Positions 43,109-51,040 of a stretch of 64,000 nucleotides of DNA are shown here, piece by piece. The translations under genes and the position numbers were made by a program. This DNA is from Myroides sp. NP-2 (lineage in GTDB: Bacteria; Bacteroidota; Bacteroidia; Flavobacteriales; Flavobacteriaceae). The first letter of the stretch is position 1. The number at the start of each line of letters is the position of its first letter. Location of the stretch: positions 186,001 through 250,000 of the forward strand of contig NZ_JACHTD010000003.1 in NCBI RefSeq assembly GCF_014145665.1. Reading direction: 5' to 3'. The notes under the pieces were generated by a model, which saw only the letters and a program-made list of their open reading frames with translations, ran no database searches and had not been told where the DNA came from.

Positions 43109-44134
43109 TTAGAGTTCGATTTGATTCATGGTTTCTAAGACATATTCATGCATGACTTCGCGATAATCCAAATGGGTAACGATGCGCAACCATCCTTTTC
43201 CTATTTCGCTAATGAGAATATTTTTTTGCTTGAGTTTGTCCAAAAAAGGTTTAATTTTTGCATCGTCTTCTAAACGAAAAACTAAAATATTTGTTTGCAC
43301 AGGCAGAACTTCCTTCACCCATGTTTTTTTGTTGAGCAACATTTCAATTTGCTTGGCTCTATAGTGATCGCGTTGTAGGCGGCTCACGTTGTTTTTTAGG
43401 GCATACAAAGCTGCTGCAGTTAGATATCCCGTTTGTCTCATTCCACCTCCCATAGTTTTACGAAGGCGGATTGCACGCTGGATCAACTCCTTAGATCCCA
43501 ACAAAACAGATCCTATTGGTGCACCTAAACTTTTGGAGAAACACACCGAAATCGTGTCAAATAAAGCGCCAAACTGCGTGGGATGCTGTGATTTTGCCAC
43601 TAAGGCATTCCACAGTCGCGCACCATCTAAGTGCATTTTTATTCCATAAGCATCACATACTTCTTTGATACGCTCAATTTCACTCAGCTCATAACAAGCC
43701 CCTCCACCCATATTAGTCGTATTTTCTAAACACACCAACTTGGTAAGTGGCAAATGGATATTCGCAGGATCTGTATAGTGATATAGGACGTCTTCTGCTG
43801 TAATTCGCCCGCGATCTCCATCCACTAAAGCTGAACTTACGCCGTGATGAACCGCAGCTCCCCCTCCTTCGAATTGATAAATATGCGAACTTCTATCGCA
43901 AATTAATTGATCTCCCGGTTGAGTATGTAATTTGATCGCAACTTGATTAGCCATAGTTCCCGAGGGAAAAAACAAGGCAGCTTCCATTCCAAACAGCTCT
44001 GCAACAGCCGCCTCTAACTCATTGGTACTTCCATCTTGTTTGTAAACATCGTCCCCTACTCTCGCTTTCAACATATAGTTCAACATTTCTGGCGTAGGTT
44101 TTGTAATTGTATCGCTAATTAAATTAATTTCCAT
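43109..44134 (-). CDS. Low-specificity L-threonine aldolase
   Basis: 341 residues from MEINLISDTITKPTPEMLNY. PLP-enzyme fold type I features are: FFPSGTMANQVAIKLH, MHLDGARLWNAL (Asp for the pyridine N) and SVCFSKSLGAPIGSVLLG with the Schiff-base Lys. It cleaves threonine or allo-threonine to glycine and acetaldehyde. The frame continues to 44320 but that extension crosses the divergent prfB start, so the ATG at 44134 is used. 46 bp separate it from prfB. Confidence 0.92.
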   Translation of the reverse strand: MEINLISDTITKPTPEMLNYMLKARVGDDVYKQDGSTNELEAAVAELFGMEAALFFPSGTMANQVAIKLHTQPGDQLICDRSSHIYQFEGGGAAVHHGVSSALVDGDRGRITAEDVLYHYTDPANIHLPLTKLVCLENTTNMGGGACYELSEIERIKEVCDAYGIKMHLDGARLWNALVAKSQHPTQFGALFDTISVCFSKSLGAPIGSVLLGSKELIQRAIRLRKTMGGGMRQTGYLTAAALYALKNNVSRLQRDHYRAKQIEMLLNKKTWVKEVLPVQTNILVFRLEDDAKIKPFLDKLKQKNILISEIGKGWLRIVTHLDYREVMHEYVLETMNQIEL

Positions 44135-44151
44135 AAATCCGCAGGAATAAG

Positions 44152-44159
44152 TATTTTTG
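44152..44159 (+). promoter_or_regulatory. -7 promoter element of prfB
   Basis: TATTTTTG matches TAnnTTTG, 22 nt before the ATG at 44181. Confidence 0.5.
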
Positions 44160-44180
44160 CTTGTAAAAGTATTAAAAATT

Positions 44181-45276
44181 ATGGTAACCACAGAACAACA
44201 GAAGGACATTATTGATCGCCTTGGTGCGTTAAGGAGGTATCTTTGACGTCGATAAGAAGTTAATTGAAATTGCAAACGAAGAAGAAAAAACGTTTGCCCC
44301 TGACTTTTGGAACAATTCAAAAGAAGCTGAAATCATTGTCAAAAATCTAAAATCCAAGAAAAAGTGGATTGAAGACTATGAACAAGCAAAAAATCATTTA
44401 GAAGAATTTCAAGTGTTGGTTGAATTTTACAACGCCAAAGAAGTATCGGAGGAGGAAGTAGTAGATCAATACAAGAAAACCCTGGAGCTCATCGAGAATT
44501 TAGAGTTCAAGAATATGTTATCAGACGAAGGAGATAACATGAGTGCGGTCTTGCAAATTACCGCAGGTGCAGGTGGAACAGAAAGTTGTGATTGGGCTTC
44601 TATGTTGATGCGCATGTACATCATGTGGTCTGAAAACAGTGGATACAAAGTAAAAGAACTCAACTATCAAGCGGGAGAAGTTGCGGGGGTAAAAACCGTA
44701 ACCTTGGAGATTGAAGGTGAATTTGCTTTTGGTTATTTAAAAGGAGAAAATGGCGTGCACCGTCTGGTTCGTATCTCCCCTTTTGACAGCAATGCCAAAC
44801 GACATACCTCTTTTGCTTCGGTTTATGTCTATCCCCTTGCGGATGATACCATCGAAATCGAAATCAGTCCCTCAGATATTTCTTGGGAGACGATGCGTTC
44901 TAGTGGTGCCGGTGGACAAAATGTAAACAAAGTAGAAACAGCGGTTCGCTTGAGACACCATCCTACGGGAATTATTATTGAAAACTCAGAAACCCGTTCT
45001 CAATTAGACAACAAAATCAAAGCCATGCAGCTCTTAAAATCTCAACTTTACGAAATTGAGTTGAAGAAAAAACAAGCCATGCGCGATGAAATTGAAGCCA
45101 ATAAGAAAAAAATTGAATGGGGCTCACAGATCCGAAATTATGTGATGCATCCTTATAAATTAGTCAAAGACGTTCGAACAGGTCAAGAAACAACAGATGT
45201 TGATTCAGTTATGGATGGCGAAATCGACGCTTTCTTAAAAGCCTATTTAATGATGATGGGCCAACAAGAGGAATAA
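44181..45276 (+). CDS. prfB: Peptide chain release factor 2, with programmed +1 frameshift
   Basis: Frame 0 begins at the ATG 44181 and encodes 21 residues (ending LRRYL) up to TGA at 44244-44246. Reading then shifts +1 at CTT TGA C to give [13 protein letters not shown]... and continues from 44245 to 45276, about 364 residues in all. The stimulatory AGGAGG lies just upstream of the slip site (AGGAGGTATCTTTGAC). RF2 hallmarks are SPF in [11 protein letters not shown] and GGQ in [15 protein letters not shown]2 ends translation at UAA and UGA, and low RF2 favours the shift, so the gene autoregulates. The shift site is not an assembly error. Confidence 0.96.
44231..44247 (+). promoter_or_regulatory. 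prfB frameshift signal
   Basis: AAGGAGG TAT CTT TGA C: an internal Shine-Dalgarno-like AGGAGG with 3-nt spacing to the CTT slip codon and a UGA-C stop context, the same arrangement as in E. coli. Confidence 0.95.
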
Positions 45277-45310
45277 TACCGTTGACAGTTTACGGTAAAT
45301 AAAATGCATA

Positions 45311-45347
45311 AAAAAACAAGCTTGGGTAAAACTCAAGCTTGTTTTTT
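45311..45347 (+). terminator. Terminator of prfB
   Basis: AAAAAACAAGCTTGGGT pairs with ACTCAAGCTTGTTTTTT (one G-T) around AAA. Confidence 0.8.
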
Positions 45348-45481
45348 TATTGCTATTGGACTTTAGGTATTGGGCTGTGGATATTTGGATTTTGCTGTTT
45401 GGATTTTGCTGTTGGGCAAAGTTGTTCGTTAGAACGAATCATTTTCACATAAGGCAATCAAAAGACAAAGAGCAAAGCACA

Positions 45482-45513
45482 AATCGTAACGAAGTGAAAA
45501 TCGTAACGAAGTG
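45482..45513 (+). repeat. AATCGTAACGAAGTG duplicated word
   Basis: AATCGTAACGAAGTG occurs twice in a row with two extra A between the copies, at the left edge of the tandem repeat block. Confidence 0.6.
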
Positions 45514-45517
45514 TAGA

Positions 45518-45641
45518 TTCATCGAACACCAAAACAATATATAATCTTGGTGAGATATATTCATCGAACACCAAAACAATATATAATCTTGGTGAGATAT
45601 ATTCATCGAACACCAAAACCAATATAAACTAGGTGAGATAA
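45518..45641 (+). repeat. Three tandem copies of a 42-bp repeat
   Basis: Units start at 45518, 45560 and 45602 with TTCATCGAACACCAAAACAA and end GGTGAGATATA. The first two are identical, the third has diverged. There are no spacers, so this is not a CRISPR array. A fourth, diverged copy lies at 41221-41262. Confidence 0.85.
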
Positions 45642-45642
45642 A

Positions 45643-45711
45643 CCGCGCAAAGTACAAAAAACAAACCGCACAAAGTACAAAAAACAAACCGCACAAAGCA
45701 CAAAACTAATT
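45643..45711 (+). repeat. Three tandem copies of a 23-bp repeat
   Basis: Units start at 45643, 45666 and 45689 with CCGC(G/A)CAAAG(T/C)ACAAAA. The last unit runs into the stop codon region of the LexA-like gene (stop at 45706). Confidence 0.8.
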
Positions 45712-46473
45712 CATCTTCTTCACAACATCTTTCAACATATGACGTATTTCCTGAAACATAGCTTTGGTATCAGCTTCCCCTAGGTCTTCGGGTTTAAATT
45801 CTTCCGTGGCAATGCTACACGCATACTCCCATATTTCGAGAATATCATACGCCTTGATGCGATAAGGTTCGTAAAATGTGTTGTCCGAATGCAATTCGTA
45901 CGTATCTTCATCGATGCGATACACCCGTTTATACACCACGCCTTCATTTGCCGTCATAATGATATACGTTCGTCCGTTGCGGATGTACTCCAACTGTTCA
46001 ATATAGCTCCCAATAATAAACGATCCTTCTTGATGCGGTGGCATAGAATCTCCTTCAATGGGGAATGCGCGATACTTGCCATCTCTTAAGAAAGGCAATG
46101 AAATTTGATCGAGGTTTTGAATAAATTCTGGATCAGCATAGCCCGATAAATAACCGGCTCTCGCCTTGTGTGGGATAATCTCAATAAAATTATTTCCATT
46201 GGGATCGACCATAATAGGCAATAGTATGCGATTATCTTCCAATTTCAATAAATCTTGCATGGGCACCTTTCTCAAATCTACCGAAATAAGTAAATCCACG
46301 CTCACGTGAAAATAACGCGAGATTTTCAACAAAACTTCCAAAGGCGGTTCCGATGCCCCTTCTTCATATTTAGAATAACGAGCACGCGTAATGAGTAGTG
46401 AATCTGCGACTTTTTGCTGAGACAACTCCTTCTGTGCTCGCAAATACCTGATGTTATCTGATAAGTATGACAT
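45706..46473 (-). CDS. LexA/CI-like autocleaving repressor (XRE HTH + S24)
   Basis: 255 residues. An XRE-type helix-turn-helix (residues 6-62; SQQKVADSLLITRARYSKYE) is joined to an S24 domain with every autocleavage element: the scissile Ala106-Gly107 in KARAGYLSG, Ser143 in EGDSMPP and Lys182 in VVYKRV. The spacings (37 and 39 residues) are close to LexA's. It would cut itself on RecA filaments and release its targets. It faces a Y-family polymerase plus dnaE, which are therefore its likely regulon. The HTH is XRE rather than the LexA winged helix, so it is a functional analogue, not LexA itself. Confidence 0.88.
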   Translation of the reverse strand: MSYLSDNIRYLRAQKELSQQKVADSLLITRARYSKYEEGASEPPLEVLLKISRYFHVSVDLLISVDLRKVPMQDLLKLEDNRILLPIMVDPNGNNFIEIIPHKARAGYLSGYADPEFIQNLDQISLPFLRDGKYRAFPIEGDSMPPHQEGSFIIGSYIEQLEYIRNGRTYIIMTANEGVVYKRVYRIDEDTYELHSDNTFYEPYRIKAYDILEIWEYACSIATEEFKPEDLGEADTKAMFQEIRHMLKDVVKKMN

Positions 46474-46475
46474 TT

Positions 46476-46490
46476 GCTATTATTTATAGC
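46476..46490. promoter_or_regulatory. Inverted repeat at the repressor start, candidate operator
   Basis: GCTAT-TATTT-ATAGC lies between the repressor's -7 box (46493-46500) and its ATG (46473), over the expected transcript start. It suggests autoregulation. Confidence 0.4.
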
Positions 46491-46492
46491 AT

Positions 46493-46500
46493 CAAATATA
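46493..46500 (-). promoter_or_regulatory. -7 promoter element of the LexA-like gene
   Basis: TATATTTG on the minus strand is an exact TAnnTTTG. No -33 TTG is seen at the right distance, as often for regulated promoters. Confidence 0.5.
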
Positions 46501-46523
46501 CTAATTATTGCTAACATACGTAG

Positions 46524-46548
46524 TAAGTTTGTTTAAAATATTTTAAAC
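46524..46548 (+). promoter_or_regulatory. -7 element plus perfect 18-bp palindrome before the polymerase operon
   Basis: TAAGTTTG (46524-46531) is the -7 box. GTTTAAAATATTTTAAAC (46531-46548) is a perfect palindrome placed over the expected transcription start, 9 nt before the ATG at 46557. Position and symmetry make it the best candidate operator for the divergent repressor. Confidence 0.5.
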
Positions 46549-46556
46549 TCGAGCAG

Positions 46557-47714
46557 ATGGAACGCGCAATTGTACATTTAGATTTGGATAGTTTTTTTGT
46601 TTCTTGCGAGCGATTAACCAATCGCCAACTCGCTGGTATTCCCCTTATTATAGGAGGAGGTGATCGCGGGGTAGTTGCGAGTTGTTCTTATGAAGCCCGC
46701 GCATTTGGCGTGCGTTCTGCCATGCCTATTCGCATGGCGATGCGCTTGTGTCCTCAAGCTAAAATCATCAAAGGCGATATGGAGTTGTACAGTAAAATGT
46801 CGGCAGAAGTAACGGAAATTATAGCGGAAAAAGCGCCGATCATGGAAAAAGCAAGTATTGATGAATTTTACTTGGACCTAACGGGGATGGATCGCTTTTT
46901 TAGCACCAATCAATGGGCTGCTGAATTGGCTTCGACAATCAAAAAAGAAACCCATCTTCCCTTGAGTTATGCTTTATCAGTTAATAAAACGGTTTCGAAA
47001 ATGGGAACGAATGAAGCCAAACCTGCTGGAGCACTCGTAATTCCCGAAAAGGAAGTGCGCCCGTTTCTCAATCCGCTGTCGATTCGCAAAATTCCTATGC
47101 TTGGACAAGCGACATATGATTCACTTGCGCGCTTGGGTATTCGCACTATTGAAACCTTGTCCAATATGCCCTCGGAAATACTGTTTCAGCTTTTGGGAAA
47201 AAATGGATTAGACATTTGGAAAAAAGCCAACGGAATTGATTATGCGCCTGTTGAACCCTATCGAGAACGCAAGTCCATTTCAGTAGAGCACACATTTGCT
47301 CAGGATACCATTGACCTCACTTTGTTGCGAACGACTTTGTTGGGAATGGTAGAACGCCTAGCTTTTCAATTGCGATCAGAAGGCTGGCTGACTTCTGTGG
47401 TATCCGTCAAGATTCGATATACCAATTTCGACACAGAAACCAAGCAGTGCAAAATTGCCTATACCGCAGCGGATCACCTGCTCAATGCTCAGGTGTTAGA
47501 CATATTTGAAAAGCACTACCAACGCCGCATGCGTTTGCGATTGATTGGAATTAATTTCAGCGGATTAGCAAGGGGGAGTTATCAAATCAACCTATTTGAA
47601 GATTCCCAAGAAATTATGGCGCTCTATGAGGCTATGGACCACATCAAAAAACAATACGGCATACAAGCAGTTCACCGCTGTTCGAGTGCGATACTCAAAA
47701 CTAAAAAAAAATAA
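46557..47714 (+). CDS. Y-family DNA polymerase (DinB/ImuB-like)
   Basis: 385 residues. The catalytic carboxylates are in HLDLDSFFVSCERL (Asp9, with Asp11) and KASIDEFYLDLTG (Asp-Glu); the steric segment GVVASCSYEARAFGVRSAMP is typical of DinB. Helix-hairpin-helix and little-finger regions follow (ERKSISVEHTFAQDT). Because the active site is complete it is a working polymerase, unlike true ImuB proteins. It copies past lesions with low fidelity. Two nt upstream of dnaE and divergent from the LexA-like repressor, forming a damage-inducible mutagenesis operon. Confidence 0.92.
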   Translation: MERAIVHLDLDSFFVSCERLTNRQLAGIPLIIGGGDRGVVASCSYEARAFGVRSAMPIRMAMRLCPQAKIIKGDMELYSKMSAEVTEIIAEKAPIMEKASIDEFYLDLTGMDRFFSTNQWAAELASTIKKETHLPLSYALSVNKTVSKMGTNEAKPAGALVIPEKEVRPFLNPLSIRKIPMLGQATYDSLARLGIRTIETLSNMPSEILFQLLGKNGLDIWKKANGIDYAPVEPYRERKSISVEHTFAQDTIDLTLLRTTLLGMVERLAFQLRSEGWLTSVVSVKIRYTNFDTETKQCKIAYTAADHLLNAQVLDIFEKHYQRRMRLRLIGINFSGLARGSYQINLFEDSQEIMALYEAMDHIKKQYGIQAVHRCSSAILKTKKK

Positions 47715-47716
47715 AG

Positions 47717-50701
47717 ATGTTGTTAAATTGTCATTCTTACTATAGTCTGCGCTTTGGCACGATTCCCTTAGCGCAATTGGTAAACAAAGCCAAAGAACTA
47801 CAAATCACCACCTTAGCACTCACAGACATCCATACCTTTTATGGGATGTATGACTTTATTCGCCTGTGCCAAGAAGCGTCGATTAAACCACTTATTGGCG
47901 CTGAGTTTCGCGTAGATCAACGCGTACAATACATCGTTATTGTCACGAGTACACACGGTTTTACTGCTGTCAATCAATATATTTCTCATCACAATAAGAC
48001 CAAACAACCCTTCGCCAAAAAAGCCCCTAACTTGGTCGATACCTTTGTGATCTATCCTATGGATAATTGTCCACCTACCCTTGCGGATCACGAGTATATT
48101 GGCGTGAGAATGAATCAACGCAACCTACTCTATCAAGAACAATGGAAAAAGCTAGTACACAAAATGGTTGTTTTACACCCCGTAACGATTCAACATCCTG
48201 AAGAGTATGAGTTGCATCGCATCCTACAAGCGATTGATCAAAATACACTATTGAGCAAATTAGATCCTCAAACATCTGCCTTACCCGATGAAGTTCTCGT
48301 GAGTGAAGCAACCTTATCTCAGCATTTTGCCGCCTTTCCTACCTTACTTGCCAATACTAAAAGAATCGCAGCTGAAGCTACTTTTTCGTTTAGCGCGAAA
48401 AAAAACAGAAATAAACGCCATTTCACCGACAGCAAAGAAAGCGATTTACAGCTGCTAACTCAACTGGCGCAAGAAGGATTAATACGGCTCTATGGCAGTG
48501 AAAACAACCAAGCACAGCTGCGGTTAAAAAGGGAATTAGCGGTTATTGAGCAATTGTCTTTTGCCAGCTATTTTCTCATTATTTGGGATATTATTACCTA
48601 CAGCACAACACGGGGTTTTATGCATATAGGCAGAGGAAGTGGCGCTAATAGTTTAGTAGGGTATTGCATAGGGATTACCAATGTGTGTCCTTTAGAACTC
48701 GACTTGTATTTTGAGCGTTTTTTAAATGTCAATCGAAAATCACCTCCTGATTTTGATATTGACTGGTCGTGGACAGATCGCGATGCGATTATAGACTATA
48801 TCTTTGATCGATACGGCAGTGAACACGTTGCTTTTTGCGGAGCCATGTCCACCTTTAAAGCGCGTTCTATTGTTCGAGAAATCGGCAAAGTATACGGATT
48901 AGCTAAAGAAGAACTCGATCAGCTCAACAATCGATATACAAGCGAACACATCGATAACAATTCCGTGGTTCAACTGATTCATCGGTATGGACAGCTCTTG
49001 GAGGGATTTCCAAATCAACGCAGCATGCACGCATGTGGAATCCTGATTGCAGAAGAACCACTGACTTGTATTACTGCCTTGGATTACCCTCCCAAAGGTT
49101 ACGCTGTTGCACAATTTGACATGCACACTGCCGAAGACATTGGTTTTGAAAAATTCGATATCCTCAGTCAGCGCGGTATTGGACACATTAACGAAGCTGT
49201 AGCCCTGATCCAACAGAACCAAAACACAACCGTTGATATTCGCGATATTTCGCTTTCCAAAAACGAGTTGCGTTCCAACGCCTATTTACAAGCGGGAAAC
49301 ACCATAGGCTGTTTCTACATTGAAAGTCCAGCTATGCGTGGATTATTGAGAAAATTAAAGTGTAACAATTACAAAACATTAGTCGCAGCTTCGTCTATTA
49401 TCCGACCTGGAGTTGCCCAAAGCGGTATGATGCAAGAATATATTTACAGACACAATCACCCCAATCAATTTGAGTATTTTCACGATGTTTTTAAAGACCA
49501 ACTCGGGGAAACCTATGGCATAATGGTATACCAAGAAGACGTCATTAAGATTGCTCTTCACTACGGAGGGTTACCTGCCGAAGACGGCGACATTCTCCGC
49601 CGTGCTATGAGTGGAAAAAGCCGTTCCAAAGAAGGCTTACAAGCGGTTCGCAATCGCTTTTTAGCCTTATGTGAGGCAAAGGGACATCCACAAGCCCTTA
49701 GCGAAGAAATATACCGCCAGATCGAATCTTTTGCAGGCTATTCTTTTTGCAAAGCCCATTCGGCTTCTTATGCGATTGAAAGCTATCAAAGTCTATACCT
49801 CAAAGCCCATTATCCCCTGGAGTTTATCGTGGCTGTGATCAACAACCAAGGTGGATTCTATCGCACAGAAGTGTATGTACACGAGGCTAAAATGTCTGGC
49901 GCTCGCGTTTTTCCCCCTTGCATCAACCGAAGCAACCAAGGAGCTACCTTGAGAAAACGAGATATCTTTTTGGGATTTGAACTGGTGAAAAACCTCAACA
50001 CAGCGCTAGTAGAAGCCATCATAAAAGAGCGTCAGCGACAAGGAAATTACACCTCTTTGGAGAATTTTATCCAACGTGTAAACATTCCGCTTGATGCCTT
50101 GGAAACCTTACTATTTATCGGAGCTTTTCAATTTACAGGACTCCAGAAAAACGAATTGCTCATCCAAGCGAAATTGTTGTATCACAAGAACAAATCCAAT
50201 CCAACTTGGTCGTTGTTACAAGAACCCATGAAACCATTTAACTTGCCAAAACTGAAGAGAATACCAGAAGAAGATGCCTTTGATGAACTTGAATATTTGG
50301 GTTTCCCAGTATCTTGTAGCCCCTTTAACCTCTTACAGACGAAATTTAGAGGAGAAATCACCACCAAGGACTTCCTCTACCACAAAGATGAGAATACGCG
50401 CTTAGTGGGCTATTTAATCGCCTTAAAGCCCATTCAAATCAAAAGTGGACTCATGTACTTCGGTACGTGGATTGATGTACATGGAGATTACTTTGACAGC
50501 GTTCACTTTCCTCAAAGCTTACAGCAATACCCCTTTCAAGGAAGTGGTTGTTATTTGCTCTTGGGAACGATTCAAATAGAATACGACGTGCCAACGCTTC
50601 ACATTATCAAAATGGCCAAACTCCCTTTTATGGCAGATCCGAGATATCAAGTAGACAACAAACAAAACACAAAAGGAAAAATAATAGCTAAAAGAGCATA
50701 A
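47717..50701 (+). CDS. Error-prone DNA polymerase III alpha subunit (DnaE2-like)
   Basis: 994 residues, shorter than replicative DnaE. The PHP domain begins LLNCHSYYSLRFGTIPLAQL and has TDIHTFYGMYD; some PHP metal ligands are altered relative to HSDYSL...TDHGNLYG. The polymerase site is intact: GRGSGANSLVGYC and PDFDIDWSWTDRDAIIDY with the two near Asp, then RSIVREIGKVYG and RSMHACGILIA. The GxGSGANS form and the location next to a Y-family polymerase match DnaE2 of imu-type cassettes. It probably extends from lesions during SOS mutagenesis. The C-terminus ends without a clear tau-binding tail. Confidence 0.9.
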   Translation: MLLNCHSYYSLRFGTIPLAQLVNKAKELQITTLALTDIHTFYGMYDFIRLCQEASIKPLIGAEFRVDQRVQYIVIVTSTHGFTAVNQYISHHNKTKQPFAKKAPNLVDTFVIYPMDNCPPTLADHEYIGVRMNQRNLLYQEQWKKLVHKMVVLHPVTIQHPEEYELHRILQAIDQNTLLSKLDPQTSALPDEVLVSEATLSQHFAAFPTLLANTKRIAAEATFSFSAKKNRNKRHFTDSKESDLQLLTQLAQEGLIRLYGSENNQAQLRLKRELAVIEQLSFASYFLIIWDIITYSTTRGFMHIGRGSGANSLVGYCIGITNVCPLELDLYFERFLNVNRKSPPDFDIDWSWTDRDAIIDYIFDRYGSEHVAFCGAMSTFKARSIVREIGKVYGLAKEELDQLNNRYTSEHIDNNSVVQLIHRYGQLLEGFPNQRSMHACGILIAEEPLTCITALDYPPKGYAVAQFDMHTAEDIGFEKFDILSQRGIGHINEAVALIQQNQNTTVDIRDISLSKNELRSNAYLQAGNTIGCFYIESPAMRGLLRKLKCNNYKTLVAASSIIRPGVAQSGMMQEYIYRHNHPNQFEYFHDVFKDQLGETYGIMVYQEDVIKIALHYGGLPAEDGDILRRAMSGKSRSKEGLQAVRNRFLALCEAKGHPQALSEEIYRQIESFAGYSFCKAHSASYAIESYQSLYLKAHYPLEFIVAVINNQGGFYRTEVYVHEAKMSGARVFPPCINRSNQGATLRKRDIFLGFELVKNLNTALVEAIIKERQRQGNYTSLENFIQRVNIPLDALETLLFIGAFQFTGLQKNELLIQAKLLYHKNKSNPTWSLLQEPMKPFNLPKLKRIPEEDAFDELEYLGFPVSCSPFNLLQTKFRGEITTKDFLYHKDENTRLVGYLIALKPIQIKSGLMYFGTWIDVHGDYFDSVHFPQSLQQYPFQGSGCYLLLGTIQIEYDVPTLHIIKMAKLPFMADPRYQVDNKQNTKGKIIAKRA

Positions 50702-50817
50702 CACAATGGTGAATTGAAAGGGAATAGAACAGCAAATAGAAGCATCCTATGCAAAGTGGCGCAGATACAAACTGATGTAGGTCGTTATACCTCCAGCGAT
50801 CTACCCTAAAAAAAGGC

Positions 50818-50843
50818 AAAAAAAAATCCCCTATTTAGGAGAT
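50818..50843 (-). terminator. Likely terminator region downstream of the SRP RNA
   Basis: On the minus strand TCCTAAATAGGGGATTTTTTTT gives a short stem (CCTA/TAGG) plus a T run; a further T run directly follows the RNA at 50851-50857. Confidence 0.5.
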
Positions 50844-50857
50844 CAAAATAAAAAAAT

Positions 50858-50951
50858 GGCAAGCTACCTACATCGCACCGCTACAACCACATACCTTTGC
50901 TGCGTTCCCACCCTGGAGGATTCTGCAGGAGCTGGTCGTGTAGGACTTGCC
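50858..50951 (-). ncRNA. ffs: Signal recognition particle RNA, small bacterial type (4.5S-like)
   Basis: On the minus strand the ends GGCAAG and CTTGCC pair. The apical part reads CCAGGGTGGGAACGCAGCAA, i.e. a GGAA tetraloop closed by GTG/CGC with the asymmetric AGCA and CAGG internal loops of helix 8 that bind Ffh. The length is about 94 nt. A consensus promoter lies directly upstream. It targets ribosomes making membrane and exported proteins. An open frame that crosses it (50881-51087) is not a gene. Confidence 0.88.
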
Positions 50952-50955
50952 GTTG

Positions 50956-50985
50956 CAAATATACAACCATTTTATATTTTTCCAA
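50956..50985 (-). promoter_or_regulatory. Consensus promoter of the SRP RNA
   Basis: On the minus strand TTG (50983-50985), 19-nt spacer, TATATTTG (50956-50963). The -7 box ends 5 nt before the RNA's first base. Confidence 0.8.
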
Positions 50986-51040
50986 GTGTTTACTACTATT
51001 ATAATAACTTTTGTATATTGTAATAAAATTTAAACGACCG

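Noticed and set aside
44181..44246. Frameshift mutation making prfB a pseudogene
   Set aside because: The slip site CTT TGA C with upstream AGGAGG is the known programmed signal, and the rest of RF2 is intact.
45350..45696. Open frames across the tandem repeats on both strands
   Set aside because: Their repeated peptides (for example WCSMNISHQDYI) only reflect the DNA repeats; no start signals.
45518..45711. CRISPR array
   Set aside because: The units abut directly without unique spacers and no cas genes are present; these are tandem repeats.
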